Shown in pieces: positions 16,674 to 26,879 of a DNA stretch of 64,000 nt. The notes beneath the pieces were generated by a model. The model saw only the letters and a list, made by a program, of their open reading frames with translations, was not told where the DNA came from and did not search any database. Both the position numbers and the translations under genes were made by a program. Position 1 is the first letter of the stretch, and the number at the start of each line of letters is the position of its first letter. The stretch is from Jingyaoa shaoxingensis. GTDB lineage: Bacteria > Bacillota > Clostridia > Lachnospirales > Lachnospiraceae. The stretch lies in assembly GCF_014385005.1 (NCBI RefSeq), contig NZ_JACRSZ010000003.1, positions 124,001 through 188,000 on the forward strand, written 5' to 3'.

Positions 16674-17528
16674 CTACTGTGTCTTTACATAGCCCCATCC
16701 AAACGTAGTGTCATATCCCGGATCCCCTGCATCCACTACGATGCCTTTCAGATATTCTTCTGCATCTTCCTGTGTTTGCTTCTCAAACTGGGATTCGGAC
16801 AAATACTTTGCCAGTACGCCGCTGATTCTGGGCGCTGCAAAAGAGGATCCCTTCTCGCCCTGATAATTCCCGTCAGCCGACACAAATACAGCATCACTTT
16901 GCAGATACCAGAGAGAACTGACCGGCTCTCCCTGGTCATCCATATCTGCTCCGGATACACCTATCACCTCTTCCCATGCAGCCGGATAGGTCTCACTCCC
17001 AAGAGGAGTAGACAATGACAGATTTCCTGCTGCCGCCACCAGCAATACATTTCGCTTGGCCGCATATTGAATAGCTTCATGCAGTTCCTCATTATCCTGA
17101 TTCAAAGTCCAGCTCATGTTGATGATATCGGCATCATATACATCTACTGCATCATAAATAGCCCGAATAATAGCAGATCCGGTATCTGGAGCTTTCGATT
17201 GCTCTTCGCTAGCTTCCTGTGAATTCTGAGTTAGTGATATGCTGCTGTCAAAGCACTTCAGCATATAAATGTCTGTATCTGGTGCAATTTCTTTTAGGAT
17301 GTCATATACAAACGTTCCATGTCCTTCCTGATCCGTCAGATCCTGTGTGCCATCCAGATAATTCTTTCCCTGTACGTCTGACAGATTGCAGCCAGAATCC
17401 AGAATGCAGACTGTCACTTGATCTTTCACCACTTCCATAGGTGTTCCTTCCGCTGCTGCCCCCACTGTAGGGGGCAGCGTTAGAAAAATGCCAAGCAGCA
17501 CATTTGCATAAAAGTATGTTCTTCTCAT
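16674..17528 (-). CDS. Secreted S8 (subtilisin-like) serine peptidase coupled to the giant surface protein
   Basis: A minimal subtilase of 284 residues. An N-terminal signal peptide (YFYANVLLGIFLTLPPTVGA) is followed almost at once by the catalytic core: Asp in VTVCILDSGCN, His in QEGHGTFVYDI, oxyanion Asn in LVAAAGNLS and Ser in GSSFAAPRISG. There is almost no propeptide and no anchor. Its ATG overlaps the stop of the 2850-residue gene (ATGA), so the two proteins are made together and exported together. The likely role is processing of that partner or of another envelope protein; this is inference from position. The serine motif reads GSS rather than the usual GTS, which should still allow activity. 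Confidence 0.88.
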   Translation of the reverse strand: MRRTYFYANVLLGIFLTLPPTVGAAAEGTPMEVVKDQVTVCILDSGCNLSDVQGKNYLDGTQDLTDQEGHGTFVYDILKEIAPDTDIYMLKCFDSSISLTQNSQEASEEQSKAPDTGSAIIRAIYDAVDVYDADIINMSWTLNQDNEELHEAIQYAAKRNVLLVAAAGNLSLSTPLGSETYPAAWEEVIGVSGADMDDQGEPVSSLWYLQSDAVFVSADGNYQGEKGSSFAAPRISGVLAKYLSESQFEKQTQEDAEEYLKGIVVDAGDPGYDTTFGWGYVKTQ

Positions 17529-20500
17529 GAGTCACCACTATTCTGTACCGGTTCCATGCTCTCAGCAGACTGAACCTCTGGTGCCTGCGTCTCGGCAGGT
17601 GGCGGAGAAGCAGAGGTCTCTGTCTGAGGTGCTGCCGTTTCCGGTGCCGGAGGCTCCGTTTGTGGAGTCGATGTTTCCGGTGCCGGTGGCTCCGTCTGTG
17701 GAGCGGAAGTCTCTGGTGCAGAAGTCTCTGGAGGATTGGTCTCAGGTACCTGAGTCTGTGGCGGCTCCGTTTCAGGGATCTGAGTCTCCGGTGCTGTTGT
17801 TTCTGTGGTCTGGCTCTCTGGCGCAGTTGATTCAGGTACAGTTATCTCTGTTGTGTTTGTCTGTGGCTCTGTTTCCGATACTGCAGTCTCTGTCTGTGGT
17901 TCGGTTACAGTTTCTGTCAGAAGTTCGCTTTCTGTTTCTAATTTCCGGGCATTCTTACGAGACTGAGAAGCAGTCCGGTCTTTTACCACCACTTCTACAA
18001 CAAGATTTTCCCATGCGAGATAATCTGTCAACGCAATCGTATAAATATAAGATGTACTGCTTCCTCCTACCAAAGTCTGGCTCCAGTTAAGGGGAGCCGT
18101 ACTAGTTTCCTCTGACCTTGTACCTCTGGCTGATAACTTTATGGATCCAATATAATAATTACTGTTTCCAAGTGTCACAGTCAGTTTCTGAGGATTCACT
18201 CTTCCAGAAATACTGACAGGTATATCTATTTCTCCTGACAGCTCTGATTTATTTCCCTCAAAAACGCCCGATGTAATTCCATCTTTAAAAAGATCATTAT
18301 ACTGTGGTGGGAAATCAGACGTTCTCTTCAACGAACTTACCGCTTTTACTGTATATGCCACTTTAGAAGGTGTTTTCACTTCCACATATACCGATGCATT
18401 TACGGTCGTATAATTATTTTCCAAAAATGGATATGGTGTAAAAACAGCCGTTCTTAGTCCATTTTCTGTCGGATATACGGAACCATCATTTTCCCATCCC
18501 CAGTTTCCGCCAACCCCCTTCCCTGTGACAGGATTTACCGGGTCTTTTTTAGATTGCAGATTTGAACAATTCAGATAATACTGTGGGTCTTTTGTCTGAT
18601 ACATAGCACTTGCTGTAATGTCGCATCCGCTATAATCCGGTGTTGCTTTTCTTACCAGTACTTCCACTGTTTTTTCTTCATCTGCCTCAATACTGTCATT
18701 ATCCGGGGTAAATTTTACTTTCGCAGTATATGGTGTTGTTTCATTTGCATCCCATGGCTGTGCATTCGCTCCGGTCAGATCCCATTCCCATTTTCCCGGA
18801 ACAGTTTTTCCCTGGAATTCTACTTTCAGGCCTGTCACATTTTTACCTGCCAGACACATTTTCTTTTCTTCTGTCTGTCCATCCGTAAGCGCCAGCGTCA
18901 GCTCCTGACCATATACAAGCGTTATCCGTGCTGCTGTTCCTGACACCGTTGCTTTTGCCTTTCCGATAGTATACGGAACTGTCACGCTGTTTTCTGTGAT
19001 ATCCTTCCAGCAATAGTGTTCCGGATCATTTAATGTCACAGTTGCCGTATAATCTCCGGCTTCTGTTCCACCGTTATCCGCAACCGTATAAAAAGCCGTA
19101 TTTTCCAGTCCGGAATACTGTTTATTGCCATTATACGTTCTGGTTCCGGTAATTTCAGGTACTGTAATCTCTTTCTTTTTCACAGTAACATCCATGTTTA
19201 CTGTAAATTCTGCATATCCAACCGTATCATTCGGCTGGAACTTCATGATGCAGACCTGAGATGGAACAGTTGACAATACACTTCCAGGTTCTGTCCATGA
19301 CCAGGTGCCTGCGATCTCTCTTGCACCTGTACCATAGGTTACATTCCCACCAGTAAAAGTTACTTTTTCCAGCAATGTACCATACTCATATTCTCCTGTT
19401 GCTGTTGGTAATGTGATATTCATCTTGTCTTTTTCAATTTTATAGATGGTTGCTTCTGTCTCTACACCATCTGGATTTAAGATAACATATACACCACTTC
19501 CATAACTGCCATCATCTGTATTCAAAGTTGTATCCAAAGTATATCCCTGATACAGCACTTTCTTATCTTTTTCCGGCTCCATATCCGGTTTGCCATCTTT
19601 CAGGAAGGTATACGTACCTTCTTTTAATAGTCCGCCAATCTGTAACTCTTCTGTTCCGGCAGTTCCAGCTTCATTTGCCAGCATCAGCTTTGCCGTTCCG
19701 GTTGTCAGGGCACTGTCCGGGTCATAATCCCTGTCATTTACCTCCTCACAGATAACCACGACTCCAACCTGAGTCAACAGAGGTACTTTTCCTTCTGCCG
19801 GCGTATACAGATCTGCAACTGCCGGATCTGGTGTAAAGATCATGGCATATTCTGAATTCGGGGTTCCATTATTTCGTCCGAATGGCACCTTTTCCCTTTC
19901 TTCTTCTTTCCAGTCAAAGGTTCCCGGCACCTGTGTCTCAACCAGCAGATCCTTATTCGTATAAAGGGCATTTCCTTCATATTGAACGGTACTGTCCTTT
20001 ACCTTCTGACCATAGGTAAGATGATTCATCTCCGGCATTCTCAGTTCCGGTGTCATTTTCACAAGAGACGCCATATAGCTGTCAATCCTGCCTTTATGTT
20101 CCTCTCCCTGATCATCCGTATAGGTTGTCTCGATCTCCCATGTATACACCTGCTTATCAGGATCACCGGTACGATCTGCCTTTTTCAGTACGGCTTTTAC
20201 CTGAATCTGATCTGCATAAGCTCCGATCTCTCCAGTCTGATAGTTTCCACTTTCCCCATCCTGCTCTATCAGAGACTTCAGATACGCTTCCACCTCATTC
20301 TGCAACGTGTTTTCCAGTCTTTCATTTCGCTTTTCAATGGATGTATCGGTTGCAGCATAAAAATCTTCTTCTGTCAGATAATCAATCAGATTCTTTTCGT
20401 ATGGATGATCATCCGCCAGCAGTTCCATTCTGTGAAGGATCTGTTCGATAGGATCCGTTGTTGTCCAGAGAGCCGTATAAGACCGGTCTCCCATGGATCC

Positions 20501-23500
20501 TGACGGAATAACAACTTCCTTTGCTGCCTCAGTCAGATCCGTTCCGATCCATCCGGTAAATTCATATTTTTCTCTGACTGGCTGTTCCAGTACAATATCC
20601 TTACTTTCAATCGTGTAACTGTCCGGATTGTTCTTTGCACTTCCATAGGTTTTGTTGTAAGTAAGAGTATATGTCACTGGCTTCCAGTTTGCATAATAGG
20701 TACGCTCTCCGCCTTCTCCTTTTGTCACAGATACTGTTTTTGTCACATCACCCAGACCCGTTCCTGACCAGCCGGTAAACTCATATCCTTCCCTTGTCGG
20801 TGCCAAAAGTTCAAATGCTTCTTCCGTTGTATATACAGACGGATTTTTTTCTGCATTCTGTCCGCCATTCAATTCATAATGAATCGGATAGGTATTTGCT
20901 TTCCAGCCGGCATATATGGTTTCATCCTGGGCAAGAATTTCTTTTTCTGCATCAAAAGGATCTGTTGCTGCCGCATTATGATACCATCCTGTAAAGGTAT
21001 AATATTCTCTTACCGGTTCTTCTGGCAGTAAGGTTATTGGGTATCCGCTGTAACCGGTTATTTCACTGATTACTGTAGTAATTTCACCGTCCCGGACTGC
21101 ATAATTACGGTCAAAAGTAATCTTCAGTTCTTTCGCCCACCTTGCATAAAGCGTCACGCCGCCTGTCAGGATATAGGTACTTAAATCCACCGGCTGTCCC
21201 TGATATTCTTTGTCCATGTACCAGTCCATAAACTGATATCCTTCATATTCCGGAGTCAGAATATTCCATAATTTATCCCCTACATGTAAGGTTGAATATG
21301 TAAATGTGTAATATTCGGATTCATCCCCATCAAATACCGGATGTATCTGCTGTTCCTCATCCTCTCCGGTGACATACTGCGCCTTTCCCTTTACCGGACC
21401 AAAAGATATCGTTACATCACAGGTCCAGTCTGCATACAGAATCACATCTGTTTTTAGTGTTTCACCAAACAGATACGGATCTCCGGAGCAGTCTTGTGCC
21501 GTATACCAGCCGCGGAATGTCAGCCCGTCTATTGTCGGATTCGTTACTTCCCGTGTGACTTCGTTTTCTGTAAAGTATACCTGTTCATACTGTCCCATTC
21601 CGGCATAATTATACAGATACGTAATACTGTGCTTTCTGTATGCCTCAAGCGTAATCGTCAGATCCTGCGCCGGCATTACAAAACTTATCCGGTTATCCTG
21701 CACGTTAAATTCTACTGTATCATTATCACTTTTTACTTCCAGTCCTCCATAACCGTCTTTCAGTGCCACTTCCAGTTCTACTTTTTGTCCCGGCTGGATT
21801 CCCTCTTCTGTGATCTGTTCCGGATTGACAAACTGATAATGTTCAATTCCTTCTCCAGATGCAATGTTCAACTGCACTTTTCCAAAATTCATGTCCAGAT
21901 ATACATCTTTTGCATATTCCCGTCCGGTGACAGTAAGTCCGGTACTTGCACTTTCTCCTCCGTTTACAGACATTTTAACCGGACGCTGTGTGCCGTCAAA
22001 CACACTTCTGGAAAGCGAAAGATTGTAAACTCCGTTTTCATCCTTTGTAAAAGATTCTTCCTGTGCCCCGTCTTTTGGTGCCATGCGGAATTCATACTGA
22101 TTCTCTTCACTTGCACTGTTCAGACGGATATGATAATTAATCTGGTTCTCAAACCCTTCAAACCTGCGGATAAACAGATAATATGTCACTTCATATTCCT
22201 GTGTTCCCGGATACACATCATAACGCACCACGCCATTATCCGTTGTCATATAACAGAAATTACTGATCCTCGGAGAAGCATACTGTAGCTGAGAGATGCT
22301 TCCATCCTGTGCCGGTTCTCCCCATCCGTAATCCAATCCTGCAAGATCCGGATACATAGTCTGAGCCGCAGCAATCACTTCGCCCAAATTCAGTGTTCCG
22401 GTTGCATTTGCTTCACTGATTCCACCAACCATATGAGAAGAGGAAAACGATGTTTCAAATACTTTTGCATTATCCCATTCTGCTGCTTCCAACCCCCAGT
22501 TTCTGGCACACCAGTCATAAAGCAGAACGTTCACTTTCTGAGTCGTGGTTGATATGTCACATTTCTTTTCCAGATGGAATCTCTGCACCTGTTTCTTCAC
22601 CAGTGCTGATGATGCATGATCTTCATATGTTAAAACCAGATCAAGAGAAACTTCACTGCAGGCATATTTTCCTGCCAGTAATTCATCCATATAGATATAA
22701 CCTGGATTCTTATTTTTTGTCTTATCTCCAACTGTAAAGATCTCATTTCTCGGATCATCTGAAGGAACCATTTCTCCATTTATCTTCAGATTTTCGATAG
22801 TAAGCTTATATTTTCCAGATTTTACATATAACTGTTCATTCTTCTGGCATTTTCCGCCCATCAGATTCCATGTTTTCATCGGAATGGTTTCAAATCCGAA
22901 TACTGTTTTATGATCTGCATTCGCACTGGATTTTTCCCAGAGCTTTGCCAGTTCCTCTTCATCCATATAGCTCATGCTGCTGGATACGGAAGTGGACCAC
23001 AATGGCCAGCGTCCGGTATAGACCGTCCAGTTCTTGCGTATGGTCTTGAAAATCAGTCTTACTTTCAGACCAAGGGATACTACAACATCAATACCTACCT
23101 CAAATTTTAATGCTCCAAGATTCGTATTGGCTCCGCTTAAAAGATTCGTGGTATTGAAGAACAGACCTGTCAGCTCCGCATAAGCATAGAGGCTTCCGGT
23201 TATATAGGCTGTGGCAATTCCACACATGGTTACTGACAGCGTCAGCCGCAGTCCCACGCGGGCTCCTACCTTTCCAATCAGATAGATATTATTGGTTACG
23301 GAGCTCTCCAGCTTCTCCGTATAAGAGCTTCCTTTGAATTTCAGGAAGTTGTATTTGAAGCCGATGCGTTCCCCGCTTCTGGCTACGATCTCTACGCCAA
23401 AGGTTGCCAGGACTCCCACCTGTCCTACCAGATGAACCTCAAAGCCTACGGTAATAATTCCATAGAAAGAGAATCTCAGATTCAGCAGCAGGATATCAAA

Positions 23501-26077
23501 AAGATCATTATATTTCAAAGAGGTTGCCACAATGGAGTTCATGGTATCCATCAGATCTGCTACAGACTGATCATAGGATTCATAATCACCCTCTTGGATT
23601 CCTTCCGGTTTGACAATCTCACTTAAGGTATCCTTTGCTTTTGAGAATACGGTTGTTTTTCCGCCAGTAGTAGCTGTAACAGTCAGTTCAATCTTCGACA
23701 TGGACCGGATCGTCACAGACATATCGATCCAGACTTTACCACCGTCTACATTCGTCTTCACGGACAAAGACTGGGTAAAGGACAGCTTCGGCTGAACAGT
23801 CAGCATGTTCTTACCATCTTTTTTAATGTTGGCAGTTGCTGAAATGCTGATGTTTGCCGTCACCTCACTGCCCGATACCTTCAGCTTCACCACCGGTCTG
23901 CCAGGTGTCAGAGTTGCCGTCATACCTGCCAGTGCATACGTGCCTTCCCCGTACAGGTCATCCAGCATATCCTGTGTCTCCGGCGCACTCATGACGGATA
24001 CCAGCATCTGGGCTTTCAGTTCTTCATTTTCTTCCACCTGTCTGGAAAGTCTGGATGTCAGTACTTCCAGATCTTCCTCTGACAGCTGCTGATCCATCTC
24101 CACATCGTCAGTAACGTGAACATCGAAGTCTTCCAGATAATCCTCCGGGCTGGCATATCCATAAGTCAGATGTACCCCATCTGCCGTATCTTCCACGCTC
24201 AGAATCTGTGCAAACAGTACATATCCATCAAATGAGCCTTCTGTATATGCATCAATATTTATTTCATCTCTGTCTATCTCACCATCATAGAAAGCTACTA
24301 TATCGCCTTCCTGATATGTGGTATCACTGTTTTTTACCAGAATTTCACCAGGAATGTACGCTGCCTCTTCCACTTCCCCGGCATCTGCACCATCAGGATC
24401 CGCTACCGCCTGATTACTTTCTATCTCTGTTTCTGATACCTCTTCTACGACAGTTTCCAATTCTATTTCTTCCATTTTCTCTGTCTCAGAAAATGTTTCT
24501 GTCTCTAAATCCGTCTCTTCTTCAGATGCTTCATCCACAGATACCACCGGTTGATATTCCATCACATCATCCCAGAGCACGTAGGTCATATCATCAGAAA
24601 AGCCGACTACTTCTACCTGCTTTTTAAATACAGATACCACTGCTGTATCGGTATCATCTGAGTAATCTGCAAAATGCACACCTCCAGATACCATGATGCT
24701 GAAAGTTGCTCCCGGTTCAAATCCTGTCTCACCATCTTTTTCATAATAAGATCCGGAAATAGCAAATCCATCTTCTGTTTCAGTAATATCCAGTTCCGGA
24801 TCCAGCGCACCTGAACCTGCTTCCACACGAACATTCTTTTTTACTTCGTCCAGAGTCATTTCTTTCTCAGTACGAAGTGGAATGGTTCCCTGCCAGTCAA
24901 AATCTGTCAAGTCTGCTGATGTTCCGTCTTTTTCTGTTTCCTGTGCTTCTTCTGATACAAAGAAAGCATACAGCGTCAGAGACTCTTCCAGCGGTTCTGT
25001 ATAGGAAAATGCCGTAGTACATTCCGGATCCACGCACCATCCACCGAAGGTATATCCATCCTTTTCGGTATAAATCTCATTGATTGGTCTGGTTAACAGG
25101 TTTTCTCCCTTTGCGAAGATCTGTGGCTCCAGTTCCCGTCCGCCCATGGTGTCAAAAGTCACTTCGATTGCTTCCGATGCATCCACAAATCTTGCATAAA
25201 GTGTAGTTTCGCCTTCTGCAACCGCAAACTGAGAGCAGCTCTCTGTGAATGCTTCATCCTGATACCAGCTGGTGAAAATAAATCCATCTTTTTGCGGATT
25301 TTGTTCCGGGAACGGAATGGTTTCACCAGGCTTCACCATTTTGCTGTCATAGACCTGTCCATCTGCCATAAAAGTCACCTGATAAGATGACAGCACCAGT
25401 TCTTCCTGCTGACCAGATGCCAGTGTCATCTGATTTCCTTCTGGCATTTCAAGCTGAACCGCCTGTCCGGATTCATTCCTCACAGAGCAGGTGGCTCTGA
25501 CTGTTGCAGTCTCTAATGCACCCGTTACATGAACCATACCAAGTGCGCCATTGCCTTCCAGCAGGACACTTCCTTCTCCTTCCAGAAAGATTTCCGGAAT
25601 CTTTGTTTCTGCATCCATATGTAACGTCAAACTCTGACCCTTTGCAGTCTGAACATACAGCTGTTCCAGTTCTGTTCCGCTTAGCCGCAGTTCACTGACC
25701 TGATCTGCTGTAAATCTTTTTGCTTTCACATCTGACAGTTCCAGCTTTTCTGTAGCAGCCGCTGCAATTTCACCATAGTCCAGCCCTGACAATGTACACT
25801 CTTTTGCAGTAATCAGCAGATTTTTCGATTCATCTTGCGTCCGAAGCGCATCTGCTTCCTGCTGCGTGGTAACTGTCTCATATTCTCCGGTCCATGCCTT
25901 AACCCGATCAGGCAATAGAATCTTTTCTGTGCCTGTCTCCTGCACCTCGCCAGATTCCTGCACCTGGCTTCGATCCATCTCCAGTGACTGTGCCAGCCCG
26001 GTGCTACCCATTGTACTGGTCAGCATGACCACTGCCATCAGCATAGCGATCCAGCGTTGTCTCCGTTTTCTCTTCAT
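17525..26077 (-). CDS. Giant secreted protein with InlB B-type repeats (2850 aa)
   Basis: The largest gene in the window. A signal peptide (IAMLMAVVMLTSTMGSTGLA near the N-terminus) opens the protein. About 60-225 looks like a beta-rich repeat region; 233-370 holds two InlB/Listeria-Bacteroides type repeats (GYTFGGWCVDPECTTAF, LYAFF). A Glu/Thr-rich linker lies at about 510-570, and about 620-1100 is a long beta-rich region rich in Val, Ile and Gly with no recognised family. About 1486-1870 has at least five more InlB repeats (each with GW/DW and a terminal YA-W). About 2000-2650 has several Ig-like units sharing G-x-W-x-W. The last 135 residues are Pro/Thr/Glu repeats. There is no LPXTG, C-terminal membrane segment, SLH or choline-binding repeat. 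AGGGGAG precedes the ATG. A surface or secreted adhesin-like role is likely; ligand unknown. Confidence 0.88.
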   Translation of the reverse strand: MKRKRRQRWIAMLMAVVMLTSTMGSTGLAQSLEMDRSQVQESGEVQETGTEKILLPDRVKAWTGEYETVTTQQEADALRTQDESKNLLITAKECTLSGLDYGEIAAAATEKLELSDVKAKRFTADQVSELRLSGTELEQLYVQTAKGQSLTLHMDAETKIPEIFLEGEGSVLLEGNGALGMVHVTGALETATVRATCSVRNESGQAVQLEMPEGNQMTLASGQQEELVLSSYQVTFMADGQVYDSKMVKPGETIPFPEQNPQKDGFIFTSWYQDEAFTESCSQFAVAEGETTLYARFVDASEAIEVTFDTMGGRELEPQIFAKGENLLTRPINEIYTEKDGYTFGGWCVDPECTTAFSYTEPLEESLTLYAFFVSEEAQETEKDGTSADLTDFDWQGTIPLRTEKEMTLDEVKKNVRVEAGSGALDPELDITETEDGFAISGSYYEKDGETGFEPGATFSIMVSGGVHFADYSDDTDTAVVSVFKKQVEVVGFSDDMTYVLWDDVMEYQPVVSVDEASEEETDLETETFSETEKMEEIELETVVEEVSETEIESNQAVADPDGADAGEVEEAAYIPGEILVKNSDTTYQEGDIVAFYDGEIDRDEINIDAYTEGSFDGYVLFAQILSVEDTADGVHLTYGYASPEDYLEDFDVHVTDDVEMDQQLSEEDLEVLTSRLSRQVEENEELKAQMLVSVMSAPETQDMLDDLYGEGTYALAGMTATLTPGRPVVKLKVSGSEVTANISISATANIKKDGKNMLTVQPKLSFTQSLSVKTNVDGGKVWIDMSVTIRSMSKIELTVTATTGGKTTVFSKAKDTLSEIVKPEGIQEGDYESYDQSVADLMDTMNSIVATSLKYNDLFDILLLNLRFSFYGIITVGFEVHLVGQVGVLATFGVEIVARSGERIGFKYNFLKFKGSSYTEKLESSVTNNIYLIGKVGARVGLRLTLSVTMCGIATAYITGSLYAYAELTGLFFNTTNLLSGANTNLGALKFEVGIDVVVSLGLKVRLIFKTIRKNWTVYTGRWPLWSTSVSSSMSYMDEEELAKLWEKSSANADHKTVFGFETIPMKTWNLMGGKCQKNEQLYVKSGKYKLTIENLKINGEMVPSDDPRNEIFTVGDKTKNKNPGYIYMDELLAGKYACSEVSLDLVLTYEDHASSALVKKQVQRFHLEKKCDISTTTQKVNVLLYDWCARNWGLEAAEWDNAKVFETSFSSSHMVGGISEANATGTLNLGEVIAAAQTMYPDLAGLDYGWGEPAQDGSISQLQYASPRISNFCYMTTDNGVVRYDVYPGTQEYEVTYYLFIRRFEGFENQINYHIRLNSASEENQYEFRMAPKDGAQEESFTKDENGVYNLSLSRSVFDGTQRPVKMSVNGGESASTGLTVTGREYAKDVYLDMNFGKVQLNIASGEGIEHYQFVNPEQITEEGIQPGQKVELEVALKDGYGGLEVKSDNDTVEFNVQDNRISFVMPAQDLTITLEAYRKHSITYLYNYAGMGQYEQVYFTENEVTREVTNPTIDGLTFRGWYTAQDCSGDPYLFGETLKTDVILYADWTCDVTISFGPVKGKAQYVTGEDEEQQIHPVFDGDESEYYTFTYSTLHVGDKLWNILTPEYEGYQFMDWYMDKEYQGQPVDLSTYILTGGVTLYARWAKELKITFDRNYAVRDGEITTVISEITGYSGYPITLLPEEPVREYYTFTGWYHNAAATDPFDAEKEILAQDETIYAGWKANTYPIHYELNGGQNAEKNPSVYTTEEAFELLAPTREGYEFTGWSGTGLGDVTKTVSVTKGEGGERTYYANWKPVTYTLTYNKTYGSAKNNPDSYTIESKDIVLEQPVREKYEFTGWIGTDLTEAAKEVVIPSGSMGDRSYTALWTTTDPIEQILHRMELLADDHPYEKNLIDYLTEEDFYAATDTSIEKRNERLENTLQNEVEAYLKSLIEQDGESGNYQTGEIGAYADQIQVKAVLKKADRTGDPDKQVYTWEIETTYTDDQGEEHKGRIDSYMASLVKMTPELRMPEMNHLTYGQKVKDSTVQYEGNALYTNKDLLVETQVPGTFDWKEEEREKVPFGRNNGTPNSEYAMIFTPDPAVADLYTPAEGKVPLLTQVGVVVICEEVNDRDYDPDSALTTGTAKLMLANEAGTAGTEELQIGGLLKEGTYTFLKDGKPDMEPEKDKKVLYQGYTLDTTLNTDDGSYGSGVYVILNPDGVETEATIYKIEKDKMNITLPTATGEYEYGTLLEKVTFTGGNVTYGTGAREIAGTWSWTEPGSVLSTVPSQVCIMKFQPNDTVGYAEFTVNMDVTVKKKEITVPEITGTRTYNGNKQYSGLENTAFYTVADNGGTEAGDYTATVTLNDPEHYCWKDITENSVTVPYTIGKAKATVSGTAARITLVYGQELTLALTDGQTEEKKMCLAGKNVTGLKVEFQGKTVPGKWEWDLTGANAQPWDANETTPYTAKVKFTPDNDSIEADEEKTVEVLVRKATPDYSGCDITASAMYQTKDPQYYLNCSNLQSKKDPVNPVTGKGVGGNWGWENDGSVYPTENGLRTAVFTPYPFLENNYTTVNASVYVEVKTPSKVAYTVKAVSSLKRTSDFPPQYNDLFKDGITSGVFEGNKSELSGEIDIPVSISGRVNPQKLTVTLGNSNYYIGSIKLSARGTRSEETSTAPLNWSQTLVGGSSTSYIYTIALTDYLAWENLVVEVVVKDRTASQSRKNARKLETESELLTETVTEPQTETAVSETEPQTNTTEITVPESTAPESQTTETTAPETQIPETEPPQTQVPETNPPETSAPETSAPQTEPPAPETSTPQTEPPAPETAAPQTETSASPPPAETQAPEVQSAESMEPVQNSGDS
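17560..17930 (-). repeat. Pro/Thr/Glu-coding tandem repeats at the end of the giant gene
   Basis: Degenerate tandem units encode PPETSAPETSAPQTE, PPAPETSTPQTE and PPAPETAAPQTE type segments. Two adjacent copies near 17637-17700 are nearly identical in DNA (gtttccggtgccgg and ggctccgt blocks). Such arrays change length by slippage or recombination, so strain-to-strain length variation is likely. Confidence 0.75.
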
Positions 26078-26134
26078 CCTTTTTCTCCCCTTTCGGCATG
26101 TCTGTCTATTTGCAAAATAGTTCTATATTAATCA

Positions 26135-26161
26135 AAAGACTAAAAAAGAAAAATCCTTTCA
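26135..26161 (-). promoter_or_regulatory. Candidate promoter of the giant-protein gene
   Basis: After the upstream terminator only about 115 bp remain before the start, so a promoter must lie here. No good sigma-A pair is present. TGAAAG (26156-26161) and GTCTTT, 15 bp apart, resemble ECF sigma promoter spacing, and TGAAAG with CTTT recurs before the sigma gene at 28441-28468. Tentative. Confidence 0.25.
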
Positions 26162-26194
26162 CTTTATTTTCATTTTTTATAATTTTTTTTTGCA

Positions 26195-26224
26195 TAAAAA
26201 AACACCGGAACTTTGCCGATGTTT
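26195..26224 (-). terminator. Intrinsic terminator after the PrsW-type gene
   Basis: On the minus strand AACATCGG pairs with CCGGTGTT (one wobble) around CAAAGTT and runs into seven T. It separates the sigma/PrsW operon from the giant-protein gene. Confidence 0.88.
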
Positions 26225-26246
26225 TATATATATCCCAATATTCGTT

Positions 26247-26879
26247 TTATATCGTATGCTTTTTCATCAACTGGCGGGCAAAAAATATGACTGTAATGCA
26301 CAGAATCGGGAATAGATAGCCGCATCTCTGCCAGCTTCCGCCTGCTGTAACAAGAAGATTGTAGATTCCGTGGAATACTACGCAGAATCCCATAATACCT
26401 GCAATACCTATCAGCCGAAGCCAGGATCTCTGAAATACAAATGCCAGACCAAGCCCTGATGCGATCCCTCCGCATAGATGCATGGCTCCTGCTGCGATTC
26501 CTCTGAGAAACAAAAAGTTAAAATTCGCCGCCCCATTTTCCGTCAGATAACAGATGTTCTCGAATGTGGCAAAGCCAACTGCAATCAGAATGGCAGCCAT
26601 TACGATATCCTCTTCTTCCGGTTCAAAGATAAACAGCCAGAGAAGAAACGGCAGGAATTTTAAAACTTCTTCACAAACCGGTGTAATCTCCACTGCAGTA
26701 ACCAGTGTATTTGCTCCATATACCGCCATAAAAAAACTTGTCACATAAGACGCCAGCAGGCACATCACCATCCCGCAGAGAATAAAGCTGATATATTCCC
26801 TCTGTTTTCCTTTTACAAAAAGTAATGCAAGCAAGAATGGAACTCCGATACATACCAGAATATTTTCCAGACAGCTCAT
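26247..26879 (-). CDS. PrsW-family intramembrane metalloprotease
   Basis: A 210-residue multi-pass membrane protein. All PrsW motifs are visible: EEVLK in ITPVCEEVLKFLPF near residue 90, FENICY near 125, the His of GAMHLCGG near 155, and HGIYN in CVVFHGIYNLLV near 185. In Bacillus subtilis PrsW makes the first cut in the anti-sigma factor RsiW, releasing sigma-W. Here the gene overlaps the 201-residue membrane gene by 4 bp and lies in one operon with a sigma factor, so cleavage of the operon's own anti-sigma protein is the natural hypothesis. The motif match is strong; the target is inferred. Confidence 0.88.
   Translation of the reverse strand: MSCLENILVCIGVPFLLALLFVKGKQREYISFILCGMVMCLLASYVTSFFMAVYGANTLVTAVEITPVCEEVLKFLPFLLWLFIFEPEEEDIVMAAILIAVGFATFENICYLTENGAANFNFLFLRGIAAGAMHLCGGIASGLGLAFVFQRSWLRLIGIAGIMGFCVVFHGIYNLLVTAGGSWQRCGYLFPILCITVIFFARQLMKKHTI

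Noticed and set aside
17560..17930. Regularly spaced repeats resembling a CRISPR array
   Set aside because: The repeats keep the reading frame of the giant gene and encode Pro/Thr/Glu units; there are no unique spacers of constant length and no cas genes.
21494..22288. A long plus-strand reading frame (264 codons) opposite the giant gene
   Set aside because: It is antisense to a well-supported coding frame, has no ribosome site, and its composition (His, Cys, Ile, Phe) is that of a shadow frame.
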